Positions 41,651 to 53,011 of a DNA stretch of 64,000 bases are shown one piece after another; within the stretch, counting starts at the first letter, position 1, and the number at the start of each line of letters is the position of its first letter. Origin of the DNA: Thauera carbonicopians (GTDB lineage: Bacteria > Pseudomonadota > Gammaproteobacteria > Burkholderiales > Rhodocyclaceae); assembly GCF_025699485.1 (NCBI RefSeq), contig NZ_JANUXN010000018.1, positions 17,659 to 81,658 of the forward strand, written 5' to 3'. The translations under genes were made by a program, and so were the position numbers. The notes under the pieces were generated by a model that was not told the origin of the DNA, did not search any database, and saw nothing but the letters and a program-made list of their open reading frames with translations.

Positions 41651-42460
41651 ATGCCCACCGCAGCCCAACGCCTCGCCCGTGCCAGAGCCCTCGAATCGCT
41701 GGTGCGCGACATCGCGCGCGACGAAATTCTGCCCCGCTACCTGAAGTCGGCGCGCAACCGCAAACCGGACGGTTCGCTGTTCACCGAGGCCGACCTGGCC
41801 TCGCAGCGCTGCTTCAGCGAAGCCTTGCCGAAATTCCTCGCCGGCGAGGTGCTCGGCGAGGAAATGACCGCCACCGAACAGGCCCACCTGTGGAACGAAG
41901 GCGGGCGCGGCCTGTGGTGCATCGACCCGATCGACGGCACGACCAACTTTGCCAACGGCATTCCGCTGTTCGCCGTGTCGATCGCCTACCTGATCGACCA
42001 CGAGCCGGTGCTGGGCGTGGTCTACAACCCGATCACCGACGAATCCTTCTATGCCGCGCGCGGCGCCGGCGCCTTTCTCAACGGCACCGAACTGCCGCTG
42101 CGCGAAGGTGCGTCCAGCCTGCGCGATGCGGTGGCCGGCGTCGACTTCAAGCGCATCAGCCATCACCTGGGCGACGAACTGGCGGTGCGTCCGCCCTATT
42201 ACTCGCAGCGCAACTTCGGCTCCAGCGCGCTGGAATGGTGTTTCGTCGCCGCCGGCCGGCTGGACGTCTACCTGCATGGCGGCCAGATGCTGTGGGACTA
42301 CGCCGCCGGCAGGCTGATCCTGGCCGAAGCGGGCGGCGTGGCCGAAGCGCTGGACGGCGGCTCGCTGATGGCCGGCCCGGCGCTGAAGCGCGGCGTCATC
42401 GCCGCCGTCAATCCCAGCCTGTTCACCGAATGGTCTGCATGGGTGAAGGCGCGATCCTGA
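41651..42460 (+). CDS. Inositol monophosphatase family protein (histidinol-phosphatase-like)
   Basis: A 269-aa Mg2+-dependent phosphatase. Metal ligands appear in GEEM (residues near 75), IDPIDGTTNFANG and WDYAAGRLI. The family includes inositol-1-phosphatase, HisN-type histidinol-phosphatase and fructose-1,6-bisphosphatase-like members; its position just before Calvin-type genes makes a sugar-phosphate substrate worth testing, but the sequence does not decide it. Confidence 0.88.
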   Translation: MPTAAQRLARARALESLVRDIARDEILPRYLKSARNRKPDGSLFTEADLASQRCFSEALPKFLAGEVLGEEMTATEQAHLWNEGGRGLWCIDPIDGTTNFANGIPLFAVSIAYLIDHEPVLGVVYNPITDESFYAARGAGAFLNGTELPLREGASSLRDAVAGVDFKRISHHLGDELAVRPPYYSQRNFGSSALEWCFVAAGRLDVYLHGGQMLWDYAAGRLILAEAGGVAEALDGGSLMAGPALKRGVIAAVNPSLFTEWSAWVKARS

Positions 42461-42557
42461 GCAATGGGCGCCTGGCCAGGGGCGCCCGGCTGAGCAGCAA
42501 GCGGCGAGGGCATAGCTGAGCAAAGGGTGTCCGGGCGCCTCCTCGCCGGGCGCCTGC
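42459..42557. repeat. GC-rich tandem short repeat (GGGGCGYCCGGC family), locus 3
   Basis: After the IMPase-like gene, units such as gagcaatgggcgcctggcc, aggggcgcccggct and gagcaaagggtgtccggg recur with variation. A near-palindrome GGGCGCC...GGGCGCCC spans 42466-42487. Twenty bases at 42474-42493 match 20823-20842 with two changes. It occupies most of the gap before prk. Confidence 0.5.
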
Positions 42558-42628
42558 GATCTGTTCCGTTTTGCTGCACCGCAATATACTAAAGCACGGG
42601 CACCAGCTGGTGCGGCGTGGAGACCATC

Positions 42629-43504
42629 ATGACCATGAAACACCCGATCATCGCCGTCACCGGCTCATCCGGCGCCGGCACGACGACGGTCAAGCACACT
42701 TTCGAAGCGATCTTCCACCGCGAGCACGTCAACGCCGCGATCGTCGAAGGCGACAGCTTCCACCGCTACACGCGTGCGGAGATGAAGGAGCAGATCGAAG
42801 AGGCCGAACGTGCCGGACAGCGCGGCATCAGCCATTTCGGCCCCGAAGCCAACCTGTTCGCCGAGCTGGAAAGCCTGTTCCGCTCCTATGGCGAAGCCGC
42901 CACCGGCCGGCGCCGGCACTACATCCACAACGAGGCGCAGGCCATGCGCTGGAACCTGCCGATGGGCACCTTCACCGAATGGGAAGACCTGCCGGTCGGC
43001 ACCGACTGCCTGTTCTACGAGGGCCTGCACGGCGCGGTCGTCACCGACGATGTCGATGTCTCGCGCCACGTCGACCTGCTGATCGGCGTGGTGCCGACGA
43101 TCAACCTCGAATGGATCCAGAAGCTGCACCGCGACACCCGGATCCGCGGCTACTCGGCCGACGCGGTGCAGGACACCATCCTGCGCCGCATGCACGACTA
43201 CGTGCATTACATCGTGCCGCAGTTCGCCCGCACCCACATCAACTTCCAGCGCGTGCCGATCGTCGATACCTCGAACCCCTTCATTGCCCGCGACGTACCG
43301 ACGCAGGACGAATCGATGGTGGTGATCCGCTTCAAGGATCCGCGCGGCGTCGACTTCCCCTACCTGCTGAACATGATCCCCAACGCTTTCATGAGCCGCG
43401 CCAACACCATCGTCATTCCGGGCGGCAAGCTCGACCTGGCGATGCAGTTGATCCTGACGCCGCTGATCTGGAAGCTGATGGAGCGGCGCCGGCAATCGGT
43501 ATGA
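42629..43504 (+). CDS. prkB: Phosphoribulokinase
   Basis: A 291-aa kinase of the bacterial (class I) phosphoribulokinase family, which makes ribulose-1,5-bisphosphate from ribulose-5-phosphate. The P-loop is GSSGAGTTT, and the conserved ISHFGPEANLF and NMIPNAFMSRANTIVIPGGK segments are present. The ATG at 42629 has GGAG six bases upstream. Genes for transketolase, GAPDH, PGK, pyruvate kinase and aldolase follow on the same strand, which supports a Calvin-cycle role. RuBisCO itself is not in the window, and non-CbbP roles are known for the E. coli homologue. Confidence 0.92.
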   Translation: MTMKHPIIAVTGSSGAGTTTVKHTFEAIFHREHVNAAIVEGDSFHRYTRAEMKEQIEEAERAGQRGISHFGPEANLFAELESLFRSYGEAATGRRRHYIHNEAQAMRWNLPMGTFTEWEDLPVGTDCLFYEGLHGAVVTDDVDVSRHVDLLIGVVPTINLEWIQKLHRDTRIRGYSADAVQDTILRRMHDYVHYIVPQFARTHINFQRVPIVDTSNPFIARDVPTQDESMVVIRFKDPRGVDFPYLLNMIPNAFMSRANTIVIPGGKLDLAMQLILTPLIWKLMERRRQSV

Positions 43505-43548
43505 GCAGCGCAACGGTGCGCCGGACAGGCCGATGCGCCATTGCGGCA

Positions 43549-43579
43549 TTGGCATCGGCAAGGGCTTTTAAGGGATAAT
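43549..43579 (+). promoter_or_regulatory. Candidate promoter before transketolase
   Basis: TTGGCA (43549-43554) and GATAAT (43574-43579), 19 bases apart, make a reasonable sigma-70 promoter 42 bases before the tkt ATG, so tkt-gap-pgk may be transcribed partly independently of prk. Confidence 0.45.
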
Positions 43580-43620
43580 TGCGGTTTTTCCGATGGTGGC
43601 CTCCGGCCCGAGAACACAGC

Positions 43621-45636
<2,016 letters not shown>

Positions 45637-45681
45637 GGCGAGCAATCGGTTTCGTGTATCCATGAAGAGGGAGAAGCATCG

Positions 45682-46710
45682 ATGAGCATCAAGGTCGCCA
45701 TCAACGGTTTCGGTCGTATCGGTCGCTGCACGCTGCGCGCCATCTACGAGCAGGGGCTGCAGAACGAATTCGAAGTGGTCGCCATCAACGCCTCCGGCGA
45801 TCTGGCCACCAACGCCCACCTGCTGAAGTACGACACCACCCATGGCCGCTTCGCCACCTCGGTCGACACCGAAGGCGAGAACATCATCATCATCGACGGC
45901 AAGAAGATTCCCTTCTACTCCACCAAGGATCCCAAGGGCGTCAACTGGGGCAGCCACGGCGTCGACGTGCTGCTGGAATGCACCGGCGCCTACACCACCA
46001 AGGCCAAGGCCCAGGCGCTGCTCGACCAGGGTGCCAAGCGCGTGCTGATCTCGGCGCCGGGCGGCGACGACGTGGACACCACCATCGTCATGGGCGTCAA
46101 TGAAGAAGCGCTGAAGGCCGGCATGACCGTCGTCTCCAACGCTTCGTGCACCACCAACTGCCTGGCCCCGGTCGCCAAGATCCTGGCCGACAGCGTCGGC
46201 ATCAAGCAAGGCCTGATGACCACCATCCACGCCTACACCAACGACCAGGTCACCGTCGACGTCCGCCACAAGGACCTGCGCCGTGCCCGCGCCGCCGCCG
46301 CAAACATCATCCCGACCAAGACCGGCGCCGCCAAGGCCGTCGGCCTGGTGCTGCCTCAACTGGTCGGCAAGGTCGATGGCTTCGCCCTGCGCGTGCCGAC
46401 GATCAACGTCTCGCTGGTCGATCTGACCTTCACCGCCGAGCGCGCCACCACCAAGGAAGAGATCAACGAGCTGATGACCGCCGCGGCCAACGGCCCGCTG
46501 AAGAGCATCCTGGCGGTCAACACCGAGCCGCTGGTGTCCTCCGACTTCAACCACACCACCGTCTCCTCCACCTTCGACGCCACCCAGACCCGCGTCATCA
46601 AGGGCGAGGACGGCTCGGTGCTGGTCAAGGTGCTGGCCTGGTACGACAACGAGTGGGGCTATTCCTGCCGCATGCTCGACGCCGCCCGCGCCTTCGTCAA
46701 CGCCAAGTAA
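45682..46710 (+). CDS. gap: Glyceraldehyde-3-phosphate dehydrogenase
   Basis: A 342-aa NAD(P)-dependent enzyme with NGFGRIGR at the N-terminus and the catalytic Cys156 in [23 protein letters not shown] ribosome site precedes the ATG. It lies 45 bases after tkt and is followed by a hairpin and then pgk, the classical tkt-gap-pgk cluster. Confidence 0.97.
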   Translation: MSIKVAINGFGRIGRCTLRAIYEQGLQNEFEVVAINASGDLATNAHLLKYDTTHGRFATSVDTEGENIIIIDGKKIPFYSTKDPKGVNWGSHGVDVLLECTGAYTTKAKAQALLDQGAKRVLISAPGGDDVDTTIVMGVNEEALKAGMTVVSNASCTTNCLAPVAKILADSVGIKQGLMTTIHAYTNDQVTVDVRHKDLRRARAAAANIIPTKTGAAKAVGLVLPQLVGKVDGFALRVPTINVSLVDLTFTAERATTKEEINELMTAAANGPLKSILAVNTEPLVSSDFNHTTVSSTFDATQTRVIKGEDGSVLVKVLAWYDNEWGYSCRMLDAARAFVNAK

Positions 46711-46734
46711 GCGTTCGCAACCGCAAACCATCGA

Positions 46735-46757
46735 CGCCCTGCCCCGCAGGGCGTTTT
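46735..46757 (+). terminator. Intercistronic hairpin/partial terminator between gap and pgk
   Basis: An 8-bp stem (CGCCCTGC / GCAGGGCG, loop ccc) is followed by TTTT and ends 18 bases before the pgk ATG. It may reduce readthrough into pgk and raise gap expression relative to pgk. Confidence 0.6.
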
Positions 46758-46775
46758 CACGAGACTCACACGATC

Positions 46776-47960
46776 ATGCAAGTCAAGAAACTCAGCCAAC
46801 TCGACGTGCGCGGCAAGAAGGTCTTCATCCGCGCCGACCTCAACGTGCCGCAGGACGAAGCCGGCAACATCACCGAGGACACCCGCATCCGCGCCTCCAT
46901 CCCGTCGATCCAGTACTGCCTGGACAAGGGCGCGGCGGTGATGGTCACTTCCCACCTCGGCCGCCCGACCGAAGGCACGGTCGGCCCCGACGACACCCTG
47001 GCGCCGGTTGCCGTGCGCCTGGGCCAGTTGCTGAACAAGCCGGTCAAGCTGATCGCCGACTGGGTCGATGGCGACTTCGAAGTCAAGCCGGGCGAAGTCG
47101 TGCTGCTGGAGAACTGCCGCTGCAACAAGGGCGAGAAGAAGGACAACGAAGAACTGGCGAAGAAGATGGCCGCGCTGTGCGACATCTACGTCAATGACGC
47201 CTTCGGCACCGCCCACCGCGCCGAAGCCACCACCCACGGCATCGCCCGCTTCGCGCCGGTGGCCTGCGCCGGCATGCTGATGGGCGCCGAGATCGACGCG
47301 CTCGGCAAGGCCCTGCACGATCCCAAGCGGCCGCTGGTCGCGATCGTCGGCGGCGCCAAGGTGTCGACCAAGCTGACCATCCTGAAGACCCTGGCGGCCA
47401 AGGTCGACCAGCTCATCGTCGGCGGCGGCATCGCCAACACCTTCCTGCTCGCCGCCGGCAAGCGCATCGGCGAATCGCTGGCCGAACCCGAAATGGTGCG
47501 CGAAGCCCAGCAGGTCATGGACATCATGAAGGAGCGCGGCGCCGAAGTGCCGCTGCCCACCGACGTCGTGGTGGCCGACGAGGTCTCGGCGCTGGCGCGT
47601 GCCAACCGCATTTCGGTGGACGAAGTCGGCCCGCACGACCGCATCCTGGACTTCGGTCCCAAGTCCTCGGCCAGGCTCGCCGACATCATCGCCCACGCCG
47701 GCACCATCGTCTGGAACGGCCCGGTCGGCGTCTTCGAACACGCCCAGTTCGCCGGCGGCACCAAGATGATGGCCTCGGCCATCGCCCACTCCGAAGCCTT
47801 CTCGATCGCCGGCGGCGGCGACACCCTGGCGGCCATCGCCAAGTTCAACATCGCCGACGACGTGGGCTATATCTCGACCGGCGGCGGCGCCTTCCTGGAG
47901 TTCCTCGAAGGCAAGACCCTGCCGGCGATCGCCGCGCTGGAAGCGCGCTACGCCGACTGA
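46776..47960 (+). CDS. pgk: Phosphoglycerate kinase
   Basis: A 394-aa glycolytic/Calvin enzyme. The conserved N-terminal [21 protein letters not shown]-like segment ([13 protein letters not shown]) and C-terminal GGGDTLAAI are present, and the length is standard. It forms a cluster with gap and tkt, and a strong terminator follows. Confidence 0.97.
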   Translation: MQVKKLSQLDVRGKKVFIRADLNVPQDEAGNITEDTRIRASIPSIQYCLDKGAAVMVTSHLGRPTEGTVGPDDTLAPVAVRLGQLLNKPVKLIADWVDGDFEVKPGEVVLLENCRCNKGEKKDNEELAKKMAALCDIYVNDAFGTAHRAEATTHGIARFAPVACAGMLMGAEIDALGKALHDPKRPLVAIVGGAKVSTKLTILKTLAAKVDQLIVGGGIANTFLLAAGKRIGESLAEPEMVREAQQVMDIMKERGAEVPLPTDVVVADEVSALARANRISVDEVGPHDRILDFGPKSSARLADIIAHAGTIVWNGPVGVFEHAQFAGGTKMMASAIAHSEAFSIAGGGDTLAAIAKFNIADDVGYISTGGGAFLEFLEGKTLPAIAALEARYAD

Positions 47961-47972
47961 AGGACATCGACG

Positions 47973-47996
47973 AAAGGGGCGCCGCGGCGCCCCTTT
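47973..47996. terminator. Terminator after pgk
   Basis: The stem AAAGGGGCGCC, loop gc, GGCGCCCCTTTT lies 12 bases after the pgk stop. It separates pgk from the convergent small membrane-protein gene and can act both ways. Confidence 0.9.
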
Positions 47997-48019
47997 TCCG
48001 TTGCCGGGCCGGGATGGCT

Positions 48020-48409
48020 TCAGGGCATCGGGTGCAGCATCAGGTCGGTCTTGCGCCGGCCAGACGCGCTCCTGCGGTCCTCCCGGGCGTCGATGAACTG
48101 CATCCGCTGGGCATGGACGTAAGGATCGCGGCGATTGTAGTGGCGGCGGTCTTCGTGGTGCCGGTAGATGCACTCGCAACGGCTGCTTTCACAGTCCGCC
48201 AGCGGCAGATGCGGAGCATGGGCGGCAAGGAAGCGCTGTCCCGCCAGCTTGCGCACCGCCTCGCAGCCATCGCCGCGGGCTTCGAGCGCCACGCAATGAT
48301 ATGGATGCTGCGGCATCTCCGTACGTGCGGGCGCCGGCGGCGTCCGCCGCTGCAGCAGCAGCCAGCCGGCCAGCACACCGGCGATCAGGGCGAGCACGAC
48401 TGCAAATTC
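48020..48409 (-). CDS. Small single-span membrane protein of unknown function
   Basis: A 129-aa protein with one N-terminal hydrophobic helix (MEFAVVLALIAGVLAGWLLL), then a hydrophilic region rich in Cys, His and Arg (CVALEARGDGCEA, CESSRCECIYR, HHEDRRHYNRRD). GGAAGG precedes the ATG at 48409. The six-cysteine pattern suggests metal or disulfide chemistry, but I do not recognise the family. It lies between pgk and pyk on the opposite strand. Confidence 0.65.
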   Translation of the reverse strand, partial: EFAVVLALIAGVLAGWLLLQRRTPPAPARTEMPQHPYHCVALEARGDGCEAVRKLAGQRFLAAHAPHLPLADCESSRCECIYRHHEDRRHYNRRDPYVHAQRMQFIDAREDRRSASGRRKTDLMLHPMP

Positions 48410-48602
48410 CATGGTCCTTCCCCAGGCTTGTGCGCCGATTTCCAGTCTAGTCACCGAAAGCTGGATTTTCCATTCCGGCGACGATGCCATCGCACTGGAC
48501 GCAAGCCCCGCGGCAGCGGCAGCCGTCGTCCGACTCCGGTTTAGAATGCAGGGCAATGCCACAGTTCGCGCCGTTCGCAGGAACACGCTTCCGGGAGTCC
48601 GC

Positions 48603-50063
48603 ATGCCACGCCACACCAAGATCGTTGCCACCCTCGGCCCTGCCTCGTCCGATCTCGAAGTGTTGCAGCGCATGGTCGGCGCCGGCGTCGACGTCGTGCG
48701 CATGAATTTTTCCCACGGCACCGCCGAGGCCCACATCGCCCGCGCCGACGCCGTCCGCCAGGCTGCGGCGCTCGTCGGCCGCCCGGTCGGCATCCTCGCC
48801 GATCTGCAGGGCCCCAAGATCCGCATCGGCCGGTTCGCCGAAGGCCGCATCACGCTGGAACGCGATGCGGCCTTCATCCTCGACGCCCGTTGCGAGCTCG
48901 GCAATGCGCAGCGCGTCGGGCTGGACTACAAGGACCTGCCCAAGGACGTGAAACCGGGCGACGTGCTGCTGCTCGACGACGGCCGGCTCAAGCTCGGCGT
49001 GCAGCGTGTGGCCGGCCACGAGATCCACACCATCGTCAGGGTCGGCGGCGAACTGTCGAACAACAAGGGCATCAACCGCCAGGGCGGCGGCCTGACCGCA
49101 CCGGCGCTGACCGCCAAGGACATGGACGACATCCGCACCGCGGCGCGGATCGGCGTCGATTTCGTCGCCGTGTCCTTCCCCAAGAGCGCGGCCGACATGT
49201 ACATGGCGCGCCAGTTGATGCGCGCCGCGGGCGGCGGCGACGCGCTGCTGATCGCCAAGATCGAGCGCAGCGAAGCCGTGGCCAACCTCGACGAGATCCT
49301 CGACGCGTCCGACGGCATCATGGTCGCGCGCGGCGACCTCGCGGTCGAAGTCGGCGACGCCGCCGTGCCGGCACTGCAGAAGAGGATGCTGCGCGCGGCG
49401 CGCGACCGCAACAAGCTCACGATCACCGCGACGCAGATGATGGAATCGATGATCACCAGCCCGGTGCCGACCCGCGCCGAGGTGTCGGACGTCGCCAACG
49501 CGGTGCTCGACGGCACCGATGCGGTGATGCTGTCGGCCGAGACCGCCTCGGGCCGCTTCCCGGTCGAAGTCGTCGAGGCGATGAGCCGGGTCTGCGTGGA
49601 AGCGGAGAAGTCGAGCGAGGTCACGCTCGACCGCGAAGTGCTGAACCGCGTATTCACCCGCATCGACCAGTCGATCGCGATGGCGGCGATGTGGACCGCC
49701 TACCACCTGAAGGTCAAAGCCATCGCCTCGCTGACCCAGACCGGCTCGACCGCGCTGTGGATGAGCCGGCTGAACTGCGGCGTGCCGATCTATGCGCTCA
49801 CCCCCGAAGTCGGCGCCCGCAACCAGATGACGCTGTACCGCGAAGTCTATCCGCTGCTGATGAGCCAGACCCACCAGGACCGCGACGTGCTGCTGTGGGA
49901 GGCCGAGCAGATCCTGCTCGAACAGGGCGTGGTCGAGTACGGCGACCTGATTGTGCTGACGATCGGCGAGCCGATCGGCGCCGCGGGCGGCACCAACACG
50001 CTCAAGATCGTGCGCGTCGGCGACCATCCTGTCCAGGGTGCCTGGACATCACAGGATTTGTAA
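48603..50063 (+). CDS. pyk: Pyruvate kinase
   Basis: A 486-aa enzyme that makes pyruvate and ATP from phosphoenolpyruvate. The conserved blocks TKIVATLGPASSD, VRMNFSHG, MVARGDLAVEVG and TQMMESMI are present. GGGAG precedes the ATG at 48603. A TAGAAT -10-like box lies about 60 bases upstream (near 48543). fba follows after 104 bases. Confidence 0.96.
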   Translation: MPRHTKIVATLGPASSDLEVLQRMVGAGVDVVRMNFSHGTAEAHIARADAVRQAAALVGRPVGILADLQGPKIRIGRFAEGRITLERDAAFILDARCELGNAQRVGLDYKDLPKDVKPGDVLLLDDGRLKLGVQRVAGHEIHTIVRVGGELSNNKGINRQGGGLTAPALTAKDMDDIRTAARIGVDFVAVSFPKSAADMYMARQLMRAAGGGDALLIAKIERSEAVANLDEILDASDGIMVARGDLAVEVGDAAVPALQKRMLRAARDRNKLTITATQMMESMITSPVPTRAEVSDVANAVLDGTDAVMLSAETASGRFPVEVVEAMSRVCVEAEKSSEVTLDREVLNRVFTRIDQSIAMAAMWTAYHLKVKAIASLTQTGSTALWMSRLNCGVPIYALTPEVGARNQMTLYREVYPLLMSQTHQDRDVLLWEAEQILLEQGVVEYGDLIVLTIGEPIGAAGGTNTLKIVRVGDHPVQGAWTSQDL

Positions 50064-50118
50064 CACCACGGCATGCCGAAGCCGTCGCCCGCGCGCAACG
50101 CAGCATCGGCTCGTGTAT

Positions 50119-50124
50119 TAGAAT
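50119..50124 (+). promoter_or_regulatory. Candidate -10 box before fba
   Basis: TAGAAT (one change from TATAAT) lies 43 bases before the fba ATG. The same TTAGAATGC string occurs before pyk (near 48541-48549), suggesting a shared promoter type. No strong -35 box was identified. Confidence 0.35.
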
Positions 50125-50167
50125 GCGAGGTTAGATTCGACCATCGCCCGTCACCAGGAGAACCTAC

Positions 50168-51232
50168 ATGCCCCTCGTTTCCATGCGCCAGCTGCTCGAC
50201 CACGCCGCCGAACACAGCTATGGCCTGCCCGCGTTCAACGTCAACAACCTCGAACAGGTCCAGGCCATCATGGAAGCGGCGTCCGAATGCGACAGCCCGG
50301 TGATCATGCAGGCCTCGGCCGGCGCCCGCAAATATGCCGGCGAAGCCTTCCTGCGCCACCTGATCGACGCCGCCGTCGAAGCCTATCCGCACATCCCGAT
50401 CGTCATGCACCAGGACCACGGCCAGAGCCCGGCGGTGTGCATGGGCGCGATCCGCTCCGGCTTCTCCAGCGTGATGATGGACGGCTCGCTGCTGGAAGAC
50501 GGCAAGACGCCGTCCTCCTACGAATACAACATCGCCGTCACCCGTGAAGTGGTCAAGTTCTCGCACGCCATCGGCGTCAGCGTCGAAGGCGAGCTCGGCT
50601 GCCTCGGCTCGCTCGAAACCGGCCAGGCCGGCGAGGAAGACGGCATCGGCGCCGAAGGCACGCTGGACCATTCGCAGATGCTGACCGACCCCGACCAAGC
50701 CGCCGACTTCGTCAAGCAGACCGACTGCGACGCGCTCGCCATCGCCATCGGCACCAGCCACGGCGCCTACAAGTTCAGTCGCAAGCCCACCGGCGACATC
50801 CTGTCGATCGAGCGCGTCAAGGCCATCCACGCCCGCCTTCCCAACACCCACCTGGTGATGCACGGCTCCAGCTCGGTGCCGCAGGAACTGCTCGAGATCA
50901 TCCGCCAGTACGGCGGCGACATGAAGGAAACCTACGGCGTGCCGGTCGAGGAAATCGTCGAGGGCATCAAGTACGGCGTGCGCAAGATCAACATCGACAC
51001 CGACATCCGCCTGGCGATGACCGGCGCGGTGCGCAAGTTCTTCGTCGAGAACCCGTCCAAGTTCGACCCGCGCGAATTCAACAAGCCGGCGCGCGAAGCC
51101 GCCAAGCTGGTGTGCAAGGCCCGCTTCGAAGCCTTCGGCAGCGCCGGCCAGGCCAGCCGGATCAAGCCGGTGTCGCTGGAAAAGATGGCCGCGCGCTACA
51201 AGGCCGGCGAACTGAGCCAGATCGTGCGCTGA
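50168..51232 (+). CDS. fba: Class II fructose-bisphosphate aldolase (Calvin-cycle type)
   Basis: A 354-aa zinc-dependent aldolase. The metal-binding histidines lie in [14 protein letters not shown] and VMHGSSSVP, and the [13 protein letters not shown] segment is typical of the CbbA/FbaA subfamily found with Calvin genes. It also acts on sedoheptulose-1,7-bisphosphate in relatives. It ends the prk-tkt-gap-pgk-pyk-fba set. No clear terminator follows. Confidence 0.96.
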   Translation: MPLVSMRQLLDHAAEHSYGLPAFNVNNLEQVQAIMEAASECDSPVIMQASAGARKYAGEAFLRHLIDAAVEAYPHIPIVMHQDHGQSPAVCMGAIRSGFSSVMMDGSLLEDGKTPSSYEYNIAVTREVVKFSHAIGVSVEGELGCLGSLETGQAGEEDGIGAEGTLDHSQMLTDPDQAADFVKQTDCDALAIAIGTSHGAYKFSRKPTGDILSIERVKAIHARLPNTHLVMHGSSSVPQELLEIIRQYGGDMKETYGVPVEEIVEGIKYGVRKINIDTDIRLAMTGAVRKFFVENPSKFDPREFNKPAREAAKLVCKARFEAFGSAGQASRIKPVSLEKMAARYKAGELSQIVR

Positions 51233-51380
51233 CGCCCTTGCCGCGCCTTTCCACCGCACAGGGCGGCCGGCGTGTCCCGCACATCGCCCGCCTGGATGCT
51301 TTCGAAGGGCAACTGCGCACGCCGCCAGCAGCCTGCCGGACCAACCCCCGCAGGCAACGCCGCAGCGGGGGTGATCTCGG

Positions 51381-52151
51381 CTACTGATGCGCGATCAATG
51401 TCACGGACACGTCCGCCCTGCCCGGGTTGCCGATCTCGACGACTGCCCGGGTCGCCTTCGCTGGCCGCGGCCATTTGCAGATCGGATTGGGCTGGTTCTC
51501 CGCGCAGATCCGTTCGGCGGTTCCCAGATCGAAGACTCTCAGCATCAGGCGGACATCCAAACCGCCTTCCGCGTAGACGAACAAGGTTCGTCCCGCGCGC
51601 ACGTCACCACACAGCACCAGGCTGGATTTCGCACCCACTTTCAGGACACGGCTCGATGAAGGCCCGAACCCTTGGGCACCGCAATCACTCGGCATAGCGG
51701 GCGGTGCTCCCGAATCGGGCTCGCGCAGGACAAGCTCATCCTCGACCACCACGAAGGGGACGCTGCGCTCGGCGAAGCGGCGTAGCAGCGATGATTGCGC
51801 TCCTCCCATCAAGCCACCCAGCGAACTACCCGTGCGTTCCAGCCTGGCGATCTGCCTCAGCAGTTCGCTGTCGCCGGCCGCGCGTTGCCGGGCTTTTTCG
51901 AACATGGCGGAGGAGGTCAGAAAGCTGGCATCACGCGCCAGTACGTCGAAAGGCCTGCGCGCCGCCGCCGCGCGCGCCATTTCCAGCGCATCGCCAGCAT
52001 CACTGGCGCGAGCGAAATCCAACACTGCCTGCCGCATCTGCTCCAGCGTTGGTGTCGAGTCCTGCGGAATTTCCGCCTTCCGGGTTCCGGCGCAGGCACT
52101 CAGCAGGAGCAGAAGGGCCAGAACGCCGAGCATCGTGTGTCGGGCCTGCAT
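51381..52151 (-). CDS. Putative lipoprotein of unknown function
   Basis: A 256-aa protein with a type II signal peptide (MLGVLALLLLLSAC; lipid-bearing Cys near residue 19). The N-terminal half is helical and Ala/Arg-rich; the second half looks like beta strands (RVLKVGAKSSLVLC, TLFVYAEGGLDVRLMLRVF) ending in a segment resembling extracellular pre-peptidase-type sandwiches. It is divergent from the two-component genes at 52286, which may control it. No family was recognised. Confidence 0.7.
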   Translation of the reverse strand: MQARHTMLGVLALLLLLSACAGTRKAEIPQDSTPTLEQMRQAVLDFARASDAGDALEMARAAAARRPFDVLARDASFLTSSAMFEKARQRAAGDSELLRQIARLERTGSSLGGLMGGAQSSLLRRFAERSVPFVVVEDELVLREPDSGAPPAMPSDCGAQGFGPSSSRVLKVGAKSSLVLCGDVRAGRTLFVYAEGGLDVRLMLRVFDLGTAERICAENQPNPICKWPRPAKATRAVVEIGNPGRADVSVTLIAHQ

Positions 52152-52285
52152 ATGGGTCGAAATCCTTCCATCATCGAAATTGTTAGCAGCCCCCACGGCT
52201 GTGCCTGTCCCGAAACCGCCGCAGTTCCGCTACGCTTGGTTCCGTCGCATCTCAACTTCTTCGTGAAAATTGTGGCAGGAAAGGC

Positions 52286-53011
52286 ATGGAAACGGAAACG
52301 GCCGGCACGGCCCGCACATTGGCGGTCCTCGTGGTCGAGGACGACCGCAGCCTGGCGCGCCAGGTTGCCGACGCCATCGATAGGCTCGGTTGGCGGCATC
52401 TGCACGCGGACACGGCCCAGGGCGCGCGCGAATTGCTGGCGTGCGAAGCCGTCGACCTGATCTACCTCGACCGCATGTTGGCCGATGGCGAGGACGGCCT
52501 GAACCTGCTGGCCTGGTTCCGGGATATCGAGGGGGCGGCACCCGGCACGCTGGTCGCGAGCCGCCTGTCCAGCGCCAGCGACCATGTCTACGGCCTCGAC
52601 CAGGGCGCCGACGACTACATCGACAAGCCTTTCGATGCAGACGAACTCGGGGCAAGGCTGCGTGCCCTGGCCCGCCGCGTGTCGCCAGTACGTGTGCCGC
52701 CGTCGGTCGTCGTGTGGAGCCAGCTCGAACTGCGCAGGGACAGCCAGGTGGCGGTCTGGGCCGGACGGCGGCTCGACCTGATGCCACTGTGGTTCAAGCT
52801 GCTGGTGACGCTGGCGGAGCACCGGGGCGAGTGGGTGAGCCGCCCGGTCCTGTGGCGCCTGGTCTGGCCGGATCAGGCCCGGGTGGCTCCGCGCGACTAC
52901 GTGATCAATGTCGCCGTCTCCAATCTGCGCAAGGCGCTCGCGGCCTGCGCGGACGGGCCGCGCGTGGAGACCGGCCCGCGCCTCGGCTACCGGCTGGTGA
53001 TACCCAAATGA
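52286..53011 (+). CDS. OmpR-type response regulator
   Basis: A 241-aa regulator with a receiver domain (VVEDDRSLARQ, phospho-Asp in YLDRMLADGEDG, conserved Lys in DKPF) and a C-terminal winged helix (RGEWVSRPVLWRLVWPD through RLGYRLVIPK). AGGAAAGG precedes the ATG. Its stop overlaps the sensor kinase start by four bases. The divergent lipoprotein and the downstream accessory block are candidate targets. Confidence 0.93.
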   Translation: METETAGTARTLAVLVVEDDRSLARQVADAIDRLGWRHLHADTAQGARELLACEAVDLIYLDRMLADGEDGLNLLAWFRDIEGAAPGTLVASRLSSASDHVYGLDQGADDYIDKPFDADELGARLRALARRVSPVRVPPSVVVWSQLELRRDSQVAVWAGRRLDLMPLWFKLLVTLAEHRGEWVSRPVLWRLVWPDQARVAPRDYVINVAVSNLRKALAACADGPRVETGPRLGYRLVIPK

